From NCBI GenBank assembly GCA_036404255.1, contig DASWOP010000167.1, forward strand, positions 1-5,733: a stretch of DNA of 5,733 bases. The letters are read 5' to 3'. The notes under the pieces were generated by a model. The model did no database searches. It was not told the origin of the DNA and worked only from the letters and a program-made list of their open reading frames with translations. Shown here piece after piece: positions 1 through 5,063 of this stretch. Positions within the stretch are counted from its first letter, which is position 1. Each line of letters begins with the position of its first letter. The position numbers were made by a program, and so were the translations under genes. Source of the DNA: JARLFX01 sp036404255. GTDB lineage: Bacteria > Acidobacteriota > Terriglobia > Terriglobales > Acidobacteriaceae.

Positions 1-884
1 GCATCCCACGAGAGATCCACCGCATAGCTCCCATCGGCAGCACGCACCGGCTCTGCCGCCGCCAATCCCTGCGGAGCCTTCGGCGGAAACACATCGCGCA
101 CCGCCACCTGCACCGGCGCATTCGCCTCGCTGCGAACGTCAAGCTCCTGCCCCACCACCGTCAGCCGCCTCACTCTCTGCGCAGAATAGCGGTACTCCTC
201 GCCAAACACCGCGCTCTCATCCACTGTTCCGCCAGCATCCGTAGGGACGCGCAGCATCTGTTCCGTCGGTTCAACCTTCGGCGCCAACGGATTAGCACTT
301 TTCTTCGCAGCCGTAGCAGCAATCGCAGCCTGGACCCGCTCGCGCCGCAGCAGAATCTCCGCGCCAGCATCCGTCGCCTGGTTCCAGTGCAGCACCACGC
401 CCCGCTCCGCCACCGAAGCCTGCAGGCCCATCACCAGCGAAGGCGCAGGCCCGCTCGCCGCCAGCGCCAGGTTCGACGCACCAGCCGAACGCTCCGCCGC
501 ATTCAGCACCTGCACCTCATACGTCAGTAGTAGCGCCGGATCCTTCAGCATCGCCGCCGGCAGAATATCTTCCACCGCCACCGCAGCCTTCGGGGCCTCA
601 GAAAGACTCTTCACCTGCTCGCACACTCCGGCAGCCAGCCGCCGGCAGAGCGTGACCTTCTTCGCCCCTGCCAGCAGACGACCATCCGTCGTCTCCGCCG
701 GCATCGTCCACTGCAGCCGCACGCCGTCGCCCACACGCTGCGCGCGCAGATCGGCCACAGGCTTCGGCAGATTCAGCGAAGGCGGCTGCGGCGAACCTGG
801 GCTCGCACATCCAGCCACAAACACCAGCGCCACACTAAGCGCTGCATACGTTGCTGCTGTCTTCAAGTGAAACGGAACTCTCAT
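1..884 (-). CDS. Partial fibronectin-III-like lipoprotein (C-terminus beyond window)
   Basis: An open frame runs leftward from ATG at 884-882 to the window edge, giving 294 codons without a stop. The N-terminus is a lipoprotein signal: positive residues (R2, H6, K8), a hydrophobic stretch at about 10-23, then V-A-G-C with the lipidated cysteine at residue 26, followed by a Pro/Ser-rich linker. This predicts secretion and membrane anchoring. The mature part shows three similar beta-domain openings at about residues 43, 150 and 267, each alternating hydrophobics and ending in an L-x-W or L-H-W pattern (LQWTMP, LHWNQ, LSWDA), typical of fibronectin type III folds. The function is unknown; binding or structural roles are usual for such proteins. 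The start lies 5 bp after the mutY stop with no good Shine-Dalgarno, and an in-frame stop further upstream leaves no other start, so translational coupling to mutY is likely. The frame is certain; the domain name is a pattern reading. Confidence 0.82.
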   Translation of the reverse strand, partial: MRVPFHLKTAATYAALSVALVFVAGCASPGSPQPPSLNLPKPVADLRAQRVGDGVRLQWTMPAETTDGRLLAGAKKVTLCRRLAAGVCEQVKSLSEAPKAAVAVEDILPAAMLKDPALLLTYEVQVLNAAERSAGASNLALAASGPAPSLVMGLQASVAERGVVLHWNQATDAGAEILLRRERVQAAIAATAAKKSANPLAPKVEPTEQMLRVPTDAGGTVDESAVFGEEYRYSAQRVRRLTVVGQELDVRSEANAPVQVAVRDVFPPKAPQGLAAAEPVRAADGSYAVDLSWD

Positions 885-889
885 TCGAT

Positions 890-2161
890 TTACGCCTGCA
901 TCACTTTCATCTTACGCAGTATCTTGCGCGTCAGCCCGGTCAGCGCCGTGCCGGTCAAATCCCCCGCCCGCACCCACCGCACCACCACCGTCTCGCCCGC
1001 GGCCACCTCGCGCTCCAGCTCGCGCGCCGCGTACACGCTCACATCGTAATTCGTATTGGTAATGCTGTGCTTCACCGCCAGCACCGGCTCAAACGGAGCC
1101 ACCACCTCGGCAGAAAGCGGAGGCAGCTCCCACATGCCCGCCATCAGCGAAGCATCCGCCGCCCGCTGCACCAGCATCACTTCAACCTCGCCATTCCCCT
1201 GACGTTTCGATACCTGTTTTGCCATCCGCGTTGCAAACAGATACGCCACCTCGCGCCGCAATCCCTTCGCGCGCTTCACCGTCACATGCTCGCCCCGCGT
1301 TCTGCATAGCGAATACACCGGGCACTCTCCACAAAGCGCCCCCCGCGGCAGACACACCATCGCCCCCAACTCCATCATGGCCTGATTATGCTCACCCGCC
1401 GCGTTCGTCTTTCCTCTGCCCCCCGCCTCAAATCGTTTGTCATCCCGCGACCCTAAAATTTTGTCATCCTGCAGCCCTGGTTTTTTGTCATCTCGCAGCC
1501 CTAACTTTTTGTCATCCCGCAGCCTTATTATTTGTTTGTCATTCCGCAGCGCAGCGGCGGAATCTGCTTCTGTCTTTGCCTTTGCTTTTGCCCTTCCCCT
1601 GTTCCCTATTCCCTGTTCCCTACCCCCTGCACTCAGCACCCTAGCCTGCTCCGCCACAAACCTCTTCCCCGCGGCGCTCGCATCCTCCGGCCGCCCGGTC
1701 ACTCGCAGCAGCACGCGCTCCACATTCCCATCCACCACCGCCACGCTCTCGCCAAACGCAATGCTGGCGATCGCCGCCGAAGTATATTCGCCAATGCCCG
1801 GCAGCGCCCGCAGCTCCACCGCCGTCCGCGGCAGCACTCCGCCATACTCTGCGACGACCGCCTTTGCCGCCGCATGCATCATCCGAGCGCGTCTGTAGTA
1901 ACCCAGCCCGCTCCACGCAGCCAGCACCTCCTGCTCATCCGCAGCGGCCAGTTTTTTGATCGTAGGAAACTTCTTCAGAAAAAGCCGGTAGTGCTCCATC
2001 ACGGCCTGTACCCGAGTCTGCTGCAGCATGATCTCGGAGATCCACACTTTATACGGATCATCCACCCCGCGCCACGGCAGCACTCGTGCATTCTCGCTGT
2101 ACCAGCGCATCAGGTTGCGGCGGAACTCCGTCACATCGTCACCAAACAACCCGTCCGCCAT
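890..2161 (-). CDS. mutY: A/G-specific adenine glycosylase MutY with in-frame repeat insert
   Basis: This base-excision repair enzyme removes adenine mispaired with 8-oxoguanine or guanine. The 423-residue product has the full family order: LPWRG near 28-32, the WISEIMLQQTRV helix with catalytic Glu43, the helix-hairpin-helix LPGIGEYTSAAI (120-131), VVDGNVERV with catalytic Asp144, and a [4Fe-4S] loop C270-x6-C277-x2-C280-x5-C286. A C-terminal NUDIX-like MutT-type domain follows (about 305-420; LMAGMWELPP, VKHS). The family is usually about 350-370 residues. The surplus is an insert at about 181-251, between the glycosylase core and the NQAMMELGAMVC segment. It is rich in Lys, Asp and Arg, with octapeptide repeats such as LRDDKKLG, and is encoded by repeat DNA. 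All catalytic and cluster residues remain, so activity is probably kept. The ATG at 2161 gives a normal N-terminus, though the ribosome site is weak. It lies 5 bp upstream of the lipoprotein gene and is divergent from the toxin-antitoxin operon. Confidence 0.96.
   Translation of the reverse strand: MADGLFGDDVTEFRRNLMRWYSENARVLPWRGVDDPYKVWISEIMLQQTRVQAVMEHYRLFLKKFPTIKKLAAADEQEVLAAWSGLGYYRRARMMHAAAKAVVAEYGGVLPRTAVELRALPGIGEYTSAAIASIAFGESVAVVDGNVERVLLRVTGRPEDASAAGKRFVAEQARVLSAGGREQGIGNRGRAKAKAKTEADSAAALRNDKQIIRLRDDKKLGLRDDKKPGLQDDKILGSRDDKRFEAGGRGKTNAAGEHNQAMMELGAMVCLPRGALCGECPVYSLCRTRGEHVTVKRAKGLRREVAYLFATRMAKQVSKRQGNGEVEVMLVQRAADASLMAGMWELPPLSAEVVAPFEPVLAVKHSITNTNYDVSVYAARELEREVAAGETVVVRWVRAGDLTGTALTGLTRKILRKMKVMQA
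1439..1572. repeat. Tandem GTCAT-type repeats inside mutY, 24-bp period
   Basis: On the plus strand, units beginning GTCAT(C/T) start at 1439, 1463, 1487, 1511 and 1538, so the spacings are 24, 24, 24 and 27 bp, all multiples of three. The last unit continues into an inverted repeat, ATTCCGC ... GCGGAAT, then AATCTGCTTCTG. It closely matches the intergenic elements at 3035-3080 and 3984-4020, where the core reads GTCATTCCGAAGCGCAGC followed by GGAATCTGCTTTT. Read on the minus strand in the mutY frame, the units encode octapeptides with a DDK core (RDDKKLG, RDDKKPG, QDDKILG, RDDKRFE). The block seems to be a coding version of the intergenic repeat family. Confidence 0.9.
1594..1627. repeat. 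Heptanucleotide tandem repeat (GTTCCCT/ATTCCCT) in mutY
   Basis: Units GTTCCCT (1601-1607), ATTCCCT (1608-1614) and GTTCCCT (1615-1621) follow each other exactly, flanked by degenerate TTCCCCT and ACCCC. The minus strand reads as GGGAACA/GGGAATA and codes for the REQGIGNRG start of the MutY insert. Just beside it, at 1573-1593, a CTTTGC/TTTTGC hexamer-like repeat encodes the alternating Lys-Ala run (AKAKAK). These low-complexity tracts extend the repeat-derived insert beyond the GTCAT units. Slippage in a 7-bp repeat could shift the mutY frame. Confidence 0.8.
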
Positions 2162-2186
2162 AGCCTGATTCTATCCAAATAGCCGG

Positions 2187-2227
2187 ATTATGACCTTTCT
2201 GGTCATTATGACTATACTAGTCATAAT
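2187..2227 (+). promoter_or_regulatory. Toxin-antitoxin promoter overlapped by two phased palindromic operators
   Basis: Two TGAC-N7-GTCA palindromes lie 18 bp apart, at 2191-2205 and 2209-2223. The second extends to a perfect 10-bp inverted repeat (ATTATGACTA, TAC, TAGTCATAAT; 2205-2227). A plausible sigma-70-type promoter sits within them: -35 ATGACC (2190-2195), a 17-bp spacer and -10 TATACT (2213-2218), putting the start near 2225. The palindromes cover both promoter elements, the arrangement expected for conditional autorepression by an antitoxin or antitoxin-toxin complex. The palindromes are seen directly; the promoter and the binding protein are inferred. The 80-bp gap must also hold the divergent mutY promoter, for which I see no convincing boxes. 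Confidence 0.7.
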
Positions 2228-2228
2228 T

Positions 2229-2233
2229 GGAGG
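2229..2233 (+). promoter_or_regulatory. Shine-Dalgarno GGAGG of the antitoxin gene
   Basis: GGAGG is followed by an 8-nt spacer before ATG 2242. It decides the antitoxin start in favour of the ATG over the upstream in-frame TTG at 2227, and it is one of only two strong ribosome sites in the window. Confidence 0.85.
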
Positions 2234-2241
2234 ATATCCTT

Positions 2242-2490
2242 ATGAGCAGCTGGGGAGTAGCCGAAGCCAAAGCGCAGTTCAGCGAAGTGGTGAACAAGGC
2301 CATGACGGAAGGCCCGCAGGAGATTACGCGCCACGGCAAAGACGCCGTTGTTCTCGTCTCCAAGGCCGAGTGGGAGCGCCGAAAGAGGCCCAGACAGAAT
2401 GCCGCTGAATTCTTTATGAACTCGCCGTTGCGTGGCTCCGGCTTGAAAATCGAAAGGCTGCGCGGTAAGTTCAGGCCGGTGAAATTTTGA
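2242..2490 (+). CDS. Type II antitoxin, Phd/YefM family
   Basis: This 82-residue protein fits the Phd/YefM antitoxin family, whose N-terminal half dimerises and binds operator DNA while the C-terminal half wraps the toxin. Family signatures are W4-x-V-x-E-A-K-x-x-F-S-E-V near the N-terminus, the ITRHGKDAVVLVS strand-turn-strand segment (about 28-40), EWERRK, and a C-terminal toxin-binding tail with FFMNSPLRGSGLKIER. I chose ATG 2242 because GGAGG (2229-2233) lies 8 nt upstream. A TTG at 2227 in the same frame would start almost on the predicted transcription start and has no ribosome site. The stop TGA overlaps the toxin start by 4 bp, indicating coupled translation. It probably represses its own promoter through the palindromes just upstream. 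Phd-type antitoxins paired with PIN toxins are a known combination. Confidence 0.92.
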   Translation: MSSWGVAEAKAQFSEVVNKAMTEGPQEITRHGKDAVVLVSKAEWERRKRPRQNAAEFFMNSPLRGSGLKIERLRGKFRPVKF

Positions 2491-2900
2491 GTTACCTGCT
2501 CGATACGGATGTCGTCTCGCAGTTCACCAAGCAGCATCCCGATGCCCTGGCCTTTGCTTGGTTGAGCAAGCGCATCCTCGACGAACTCTATCTCAGCGTG
2601 GCTACAATTACGGAATTGCGCGAAGGCATGGAACTTCTTCCGGCAGGCAAAAAGCGATCCGGACTGGAAGCCTGGCTGGAGTCCGAAGTGAAAGAGCGCT
2701 TCCGCGAGCGCATCCTTCCCATGACGCTGGAGATAGCCGACCGTGCCGGAAAGATCGCCGCCTCCGCCGTGCGTTCCGGCCACAATCCAGAGGCGTTAGA
2801 CGTCGTCATCGCCGCCACCGCTCAGGAACACGGCCTTTCCCTGGCAACCCTCAACCGCAAACACTTTGAACGCCTCGGCGTCGAACTCGTAACCTTCTGA
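2487..2900 (+). CDS. vapC: PIN-domain ribonuclease toxin, VapC/FitB-like
   Basis: The 137-residue product is a PIN-domain RNase toxin; VapC-type toxins cleave RNA in a Mg2+-dependent way, often tRNA or rRNA. The acidic site is intact: Asp6 in LLDTDVVS, Glu43 in SVATITELREG, Asp105 in NPEALDVVIAATA, and the fourth position is Asn123 in ATLNRKHF, as in many members. Length is typical. It starts with TTG at 2487, inside the antitoxin stop (TTGA overlap), so it is translationally coupled and likely made at lower level than the antitoxin. Its target cannot be told from sequence. The TGA stop (2898-2900) coincides with the outer end of a repeat element, so the last codons abut the insertion. Confidence 0.93.
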   Translation: MSYLLDTDVVSQFTKQHPDALAFAWLSKRILDELYLSVATITELREGMELLPAGKKRSGLEAWLESEVKERFRERILPMTLEIADRAGKIAASAVRSGHNPEALDVVIAATAQEHGLSLATLNRKHFERLGVELVTF

Positions 2901-3119
2901 GCAAATTTTCTATGGGTGTAAGGATTTAACTAACCCCTTTGTCTGTCATTGCCTACACTCATTTGTTTGTCCTTCCGAAGCGATCCCTTTGTCTGTCATT
3001 GCCTACACTCATTTGTTTGTCCTTCCGAAGCGATCCATTTGTTTGTCATTCCGAAGCGCAGCGCGCGGAATCTGCTTTTAAGTAGAGCCACAACATTCCA
3101 TCCACAGTAAAAATGCTCT
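2898..3119. mobile_element. MITE-like repeat element, copy 1
   Basis: This non-coding block of about 222 bp has inverted ends: TGAGCAAATTTT on the left and AAAAATGCTCT on the right (nearly AGAGCA ... TGCTCT). Inside are two tandem 50-bp units (2935-2984 and 2985-3034) containing CCCTTTGTCTGTCATT and TTTGTCCTTCCGAAGCGAT. A third diverged unit follows, with GTCATTCCGAAGCGCAGC and a short hairpin (ATTCCG ... CGGAAT), then a tail with CACAGTAAAAATGCTCT. Copy 2 (3823-4067) matches in the left end, the core and the tail, and the similarity stops at TGCTCT in both. No obvious target duplication is seen. The block fills the gap between vapC and the YdeI-like gene and overlaps the vapC stop codon. Confidence 0.7.
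2935..3034. repeat. Two identical tandem 50-bp units
   Basis: Positions 2935-2984 and 2985-3034 read identically, from CCCTTTGTCTGTCATTGCC to CCGAAGCGAT. Their perfect identity, against the divergence between the two elements, points to recent local duplication. Confidence 0.92.
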
Positions 3120-3199
3120 AAATTGCCAGCCTCTGTTCCTGCCAGAAGCGAGCCTATCGCCGGGAGCCTGCCCTGAGCGTAGTCGAAGGACGCAGGACC
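3120..3199. repeat. Short interspersed repeat CCCTGAGCGTAGTCGAAGGA
   Basis: The gap between element copy 1 and the YdeI-like stop holds CCCTGAGCGTAGTCGAAGGA at 3171-3190. Strings of this kind recur between genes in many bacterial genomes. Flanking CCTGC (3167-3171) and GCAGG (3192-3196) could close a hairpin around it. On the minus strand this lies just downstream of the YdeI-like gene, so it could act as a 3' end structure, but no T-run follows and I do not call a terminator. Confidence 0.5.
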
Positions 3200-3811
3200 T
3201 CAGCCCTTGTCATACTTCCAGTGCAGTTTCTTTCCCTCGCCAATCCACTCCACCGCCTGCGAAACCCGTTTCGCCCGCGTCTCATCGCGCTTCGCCTCCG
3301 CCACCCACTCCAGGTACTCCCTGCGGCAGCTCGGCGCGAACGCCTCAAAACTCTTCATCGCCTTCGCCTTCTTCAGCGCCACAGCAAACAACGGATGCAT
3401 CGCGATCTCCGGCTTCGCCACCGTCGCCCGCCGCTTCATCACAGACTCGCCCGCCTGCACCGCCGCAGCAGCCACCAGGATGTAGTGCCGCAGCTCTTTG
3501 TCCGGCGGCAGATCCTTCACGCTCTTGAGCTTGCCAAACGATCCCATGGCCGCCTCGCCCGGCTCAGAATCTTTCTTCTTCATCAGCGCAGCCACCTCCG
3601 CGCTCCACAGCCCAAAGCTGCAGTGCTCTTTGAACGCCGCCATATTGCCTAGAATTTTTCCATCGAGGGTGAAGAAAGGCATGCGCCACTTGATCACCTC
3701 GTCCACCTCCGGCACCGTACTGTGCACCAATTCACGGACGTGTTTCAGCAGTGGTTGCGCAAAGGCCGCGGTCTTCGCAATGTATGCGTCTACCTGGGGA
3801 TTGGTCGGCAT
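3200..3811 (-). CDS. YdeI/OmpD-associated family protein with DUF1801-like N-terminus
   Basis: This complete 203-residue soluble protein has no signal peptide. The N-terminal half (about 5-110) looks like a DUF1801/YdhG-type domain: VDAYIAKTAAFAQPLLKHVRELVHSTVPEVDEVIKWRMPFF, seen here in parts, with the typical I-K-W-x-M-P-F motif and the FGLW segment. The C-terminal part (about 145-203) carries the YdeI/OmdA signature FAPSCRREYLEWVAEAKRDE followed by TRAKRV and a terminal EGKKLHWKY. The biochemical role is not established; the family name comes from links to bacteriocin or peptide stress protection and OmpD. ATG 3811 gives the expected N-terminus, although no Shine-Dalgarno is visible. Element copy 2 begins 11 bp upstream of this start, so the promoter must lie in or across the element. 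Element copy 1 lies downstream in the same orientation, so the gene is bracketed by direct repeats. Confidence 0.88.
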   Translation of the reverse strand: MPTNPQVDAYIAKTAAFAQPLLKHVRELVHSTVPEVDEVIKWRMPFFTLDGKILGNMAAFKEHCSFGLWSAEVAALMKKKDSEPGEAAMGSFGKLKSVKDLPPDKELRHYILVAAAAVQAGESVMKRRATVAKPEIAMHPLFAVALKKAKAMKSFEAFAPSCRREYLEWVAEAKRDETRAKRVSQAVEWIGEGKKLHWKYDKG

Positions 3812-3822
3812 GCAGGCATTTT

Positions 3823-4067
3823 AGAGCAAATTTTCCACCGGTATATAGGTTGAGTTAAACCCGTTTGTTTGTCTTTCCGAAGCGATCTATTTATTTGTCA
3901 TTCCGAAGCGCAGCGCGCGTTGTTTGTCATTCCGAAGCGCAGCGCGCGTTGTTTGTCATTCCGAAGCGCAGCGCGCGTTGTTTGTCATTCCGAAGCGCAG
4001 CGCGCGGAATCTGCTTTTTAAGTAGCCCCACAATATTCCATCATTCCATCGACAGTAAAAATGCTCT
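3823..4067. mobile_element. MITE-like repeat element, copy 2
   Basis: This second copy of about 245 bp runs in the same orientation as copy 1. Its left end is AGAGCAAATTTT (3823-3834) and its right end AAAAATGCTCT (to 4067), making an AGAGCA/TGCTCT inverted terminus. The left part (GTTTGTCTTTCCGAAGCGAT) and the tail (GGAATCTGC, TAAGTAG, CACAA, ATTCCATC, ACAGTAAAAATGCTCT) align to copy 1. The middle differs: it has four tandem 29-bp units instead of two 50-bp units. It lies 11 bp from the start of the YdeI-like gene and 31 bp past the response-regulator stop. No transposase is present, so any movement would need help in trans. Confidence 0.72.
3897..4012. repeat. Four tandem 29-bp units with GTCATTCCGAAGCGCAGC core
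   Basis: GTCATTCCGAAGCGCAGC starts at 3897, 3926, 3955 and 3984, a strict 29-bp period with near-identical units ending GCGCGTTGTTT. The last unit instead runs into GGAATCTGC, completing an ATTCCG ... CGGAAT inverted repeat that can fold as a short GC-rich hairpin. The units abut directly with no unique spacers. Confidence 0.93.
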
Positions 4068-4098
4068 GGAACCGAGGCGCGCTTCAGCTTAAATTTCG

Positions 4099-4584
4099 TT
4101 ATACGATTGCGGGTCGTGCCAGCCTCAACGGAGCCACGGCACACTTCAGACTTTCCTTGATCTGCGCCAGCAGGTCCGTCGGATGAACCGGCTTCACCAG
4201 CGTCACAAAGTCATGCCCTGCCTGCCGCGCATCCGCCAGCAGATCCATCGTCGCCGCCTGCCCGGAGAAGAGCACCACCTTGCAATCCGGCAAGAACTCT
4301 CTCACCGCAATCGCCAGGTTGATCCCGCTCATACCCGGCATCATCACATCACTCAGCAGCAGGTCCGGCGCCACCAGCCGTGCAGTGGCCAGCGCTCCCT
4401 CGGCGTTGTAAGCAGCCATGCCGGCAATATCGTGCTGTTCCAGTATGCGCACAATGGTGTCGGTAATCAGCTCCTCGTCGTCCACCACCAGCACGATCGG
4501 TCTGGGCATCTTCGGGTTTGCGAAGATGCCGCGCTTCTTCAGTTCCGCGATCAACACCGTTTCGAACACTGGCTTTGCGTTCAT
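4099..4584 (-). CDS. Stand-alone response regulator receiver (REC) protein
   Basis: This 161-residue CheY-like receiver takes a phosphoryl group from a histidine kinase. The acidic pair is Asp35-Asp36 (VLVVDDEE), the phospho-acceptor is Asp79 (LLLSDVMMPGMSG), the switch Ser is 107 (VVLFSGQ) and the conserved Lys-Pro is 131-132 (LVKPVHP). The domain fills nearly the whole protein and no DNA-binding or enzymatic output domain follows, so it acts through protein contacts or in a phosphorelay. No kinase gene is in the window. The start is uncertain: ATG 4584 adds about 25 residues before the receiver and has a GGGG 9-13 nt upstream; ATG 4509 (residue 26, MPRPIVLVVDD) would give a minimal receiver but shows no ribosome site. 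The upstream region carries an inverted repeat and direct repeats. Confidence 0.92.
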   Translation of the reverse strand: MNAKPVFETVLIAELKKRGIFANPKMPRPIVLVVDDEELITDTIVRILEQHDIAGMAAYNAEGALATARLVAPDLLLSDVMMPGMSGINLAIAVREFLPDCKVVLFSGQAATMDLLADARQAGHDFVTLVKPVHPTDLLAQIKESLKCAVAPLRLARPAIV

Positions 4585-4593
4585 CTGAATTAC

Positions 4594-4631
4594 CCCGTAT
4601 CTGGAATCTAGTCCACCCTTACAGATACGGG
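4594..4631 (-). promoter_or_regulatory. 10-bp inverted repeat in the response-regulator leader
   Basis: CCCGTATCTG (4594-4603) and CAGATACGGG (4622-4631) are perfect inverted arms around an 18-bp loop. On the minus strand the second arm runs into the GGGG that is the only ribosome-site candidate for ATG 4584. In RNA the hairpin could therefore hide the translation start; in DNA it could be a dimeric operator. The repeat is seen directly and its role is inferred. Confidence 0.6.
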
Positions 4632-4634
4632 TTA

Positions 4635-4655
4635 ACTCTTTACCACTCTTTTACC
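4635..4655. promoter_or_regulatory. Direct repeat ACTCTTTACC / ACTCTTTTACC upstream of response regulator
   Basis: Two near-identical 10-11-bp units lie head to tail (4635-4644 and 4645-4655), about one helical turn apart and just upstream of the inverted repeat. On the minus strand they read GGTAAAAGAGT and GGTAAAGAGT. Spacing of this kind is common for tandem activator sites. Another pair, CGTTAGCA at 4724-4731 and 4735-4742, is also 11 bp apart, nearer the plus-strand gene. The rest of 4585-4775 is a divergent promoter region; the best weak plus-strand candidate is TTGTGG (4704) with TAGCAT (4727), which I do not trust. Confidence 0.4.
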
Positions 4656-4775
4656 TGCAGAATAGGGCCAACCTTAGGCCACGTTTACGTCATCAATGAC
4701 CTGTTGTGGTTAGTTTAGGCTTACGTTAGCATCTCGTTAGCACCACGATAAGCCCCGGGAGCGTCGCACAAGTCT

Positions 4776-5063
4776 ATGGAACAGAAGCCTCCAATGCGAT
4801 TCACCTCCGTCCTGCAATCCGACGTGCCCAAAGGCCGCGACGGCAAGCACCGGCAGATTGTGGAGCAGTTGTTGAGCGACCTCGACCAGTTGGAGAAAGC
4901 CGCAGCCCTCAAGATTCCTCTCGCCTCTCTTCCTGACTCGAAGGAAAATGTCCGTTCCGCCCTTAGTCGCGCCACCCGGCAGCGTGGCATTGAGATCGCC
5001 ACCTCCAGCGACGACGAGTTCCTCTACGTCTGGAAAGCCGCCACCGACGGCAACCGCAGCTAA
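4776..5063 (+). CDS. Conserved-looking hypothetical protein, 95 residues
   Basis: I do not recognise a named family. The product has no signal peptide or membrane segment and reads as a compact soluble alpha/beta protein: a charged helix at about 21-43 (KGRDGKHRQIVEQLL, then SDLDQLEKAA), a short proline-linked stretch KIPLASLPD, a helix KENVRSALSRATRQRG (about 57-72) and a terminal strand DEFLYVWKA. The helix-turn-helix-then-strand layout with basic residues could suit a small nucleic-acid-binding protein, but this is only a guess. The start may be ATG 4776 or ATG 4794 (MRFTSVL); a GGGAG at 4757-4761 is 14 nt from the first, too far to decide. It is divergent from the receiver gene and shares its promoter region. 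Even amino-acid composition and a GC-rich coding style support a real gene. Confidence 0.72.
   Translation: MEQKPPMRFTSVLQSDVPKGRDGKHRQIVEQLLSDLDQLEKAAALKIPLASLPDSKENVRSALSRATRQRGIEIATSSDDEFLYVWKAATDGNRS

Noticed and set aside
1219..2182. Long plus-strand open frames across the mutY region
   Set aside because: They are shadows of the minus-strand mutY gene: composition is odd (His, Pro, Ser and Arg rich), no ribosome sites, no family motifs.
2227..2241. Earlier TTG start for the antitoxin
   Set aside because: It would sit on the predicted transcription start with no ribosome site, while ATG 2242 has GGAGG 8 nt upstream and gives the usual N-terminus.
2217..2818. Minus-strand open frames opposite the toxin-antitoxin genes
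   Set aside because: They are antisense shadows of two well-supported plus-strand genes with clear family motifs.
3897..4012. Regular 29-bp repeats resembling a CRISPR array
   Set aside because: The units abut with no unique spacers, and there are no cas genes; it is a simple tandem amplification inside the element.
3865..4092. Open frame reading through the repeat element (FVIPKRSA-type repeats)
   Set aside because: It only translates the tandem 29-bp units, which are not a multiple of three, so the peptide repeat changes frame between units and has no start signal.
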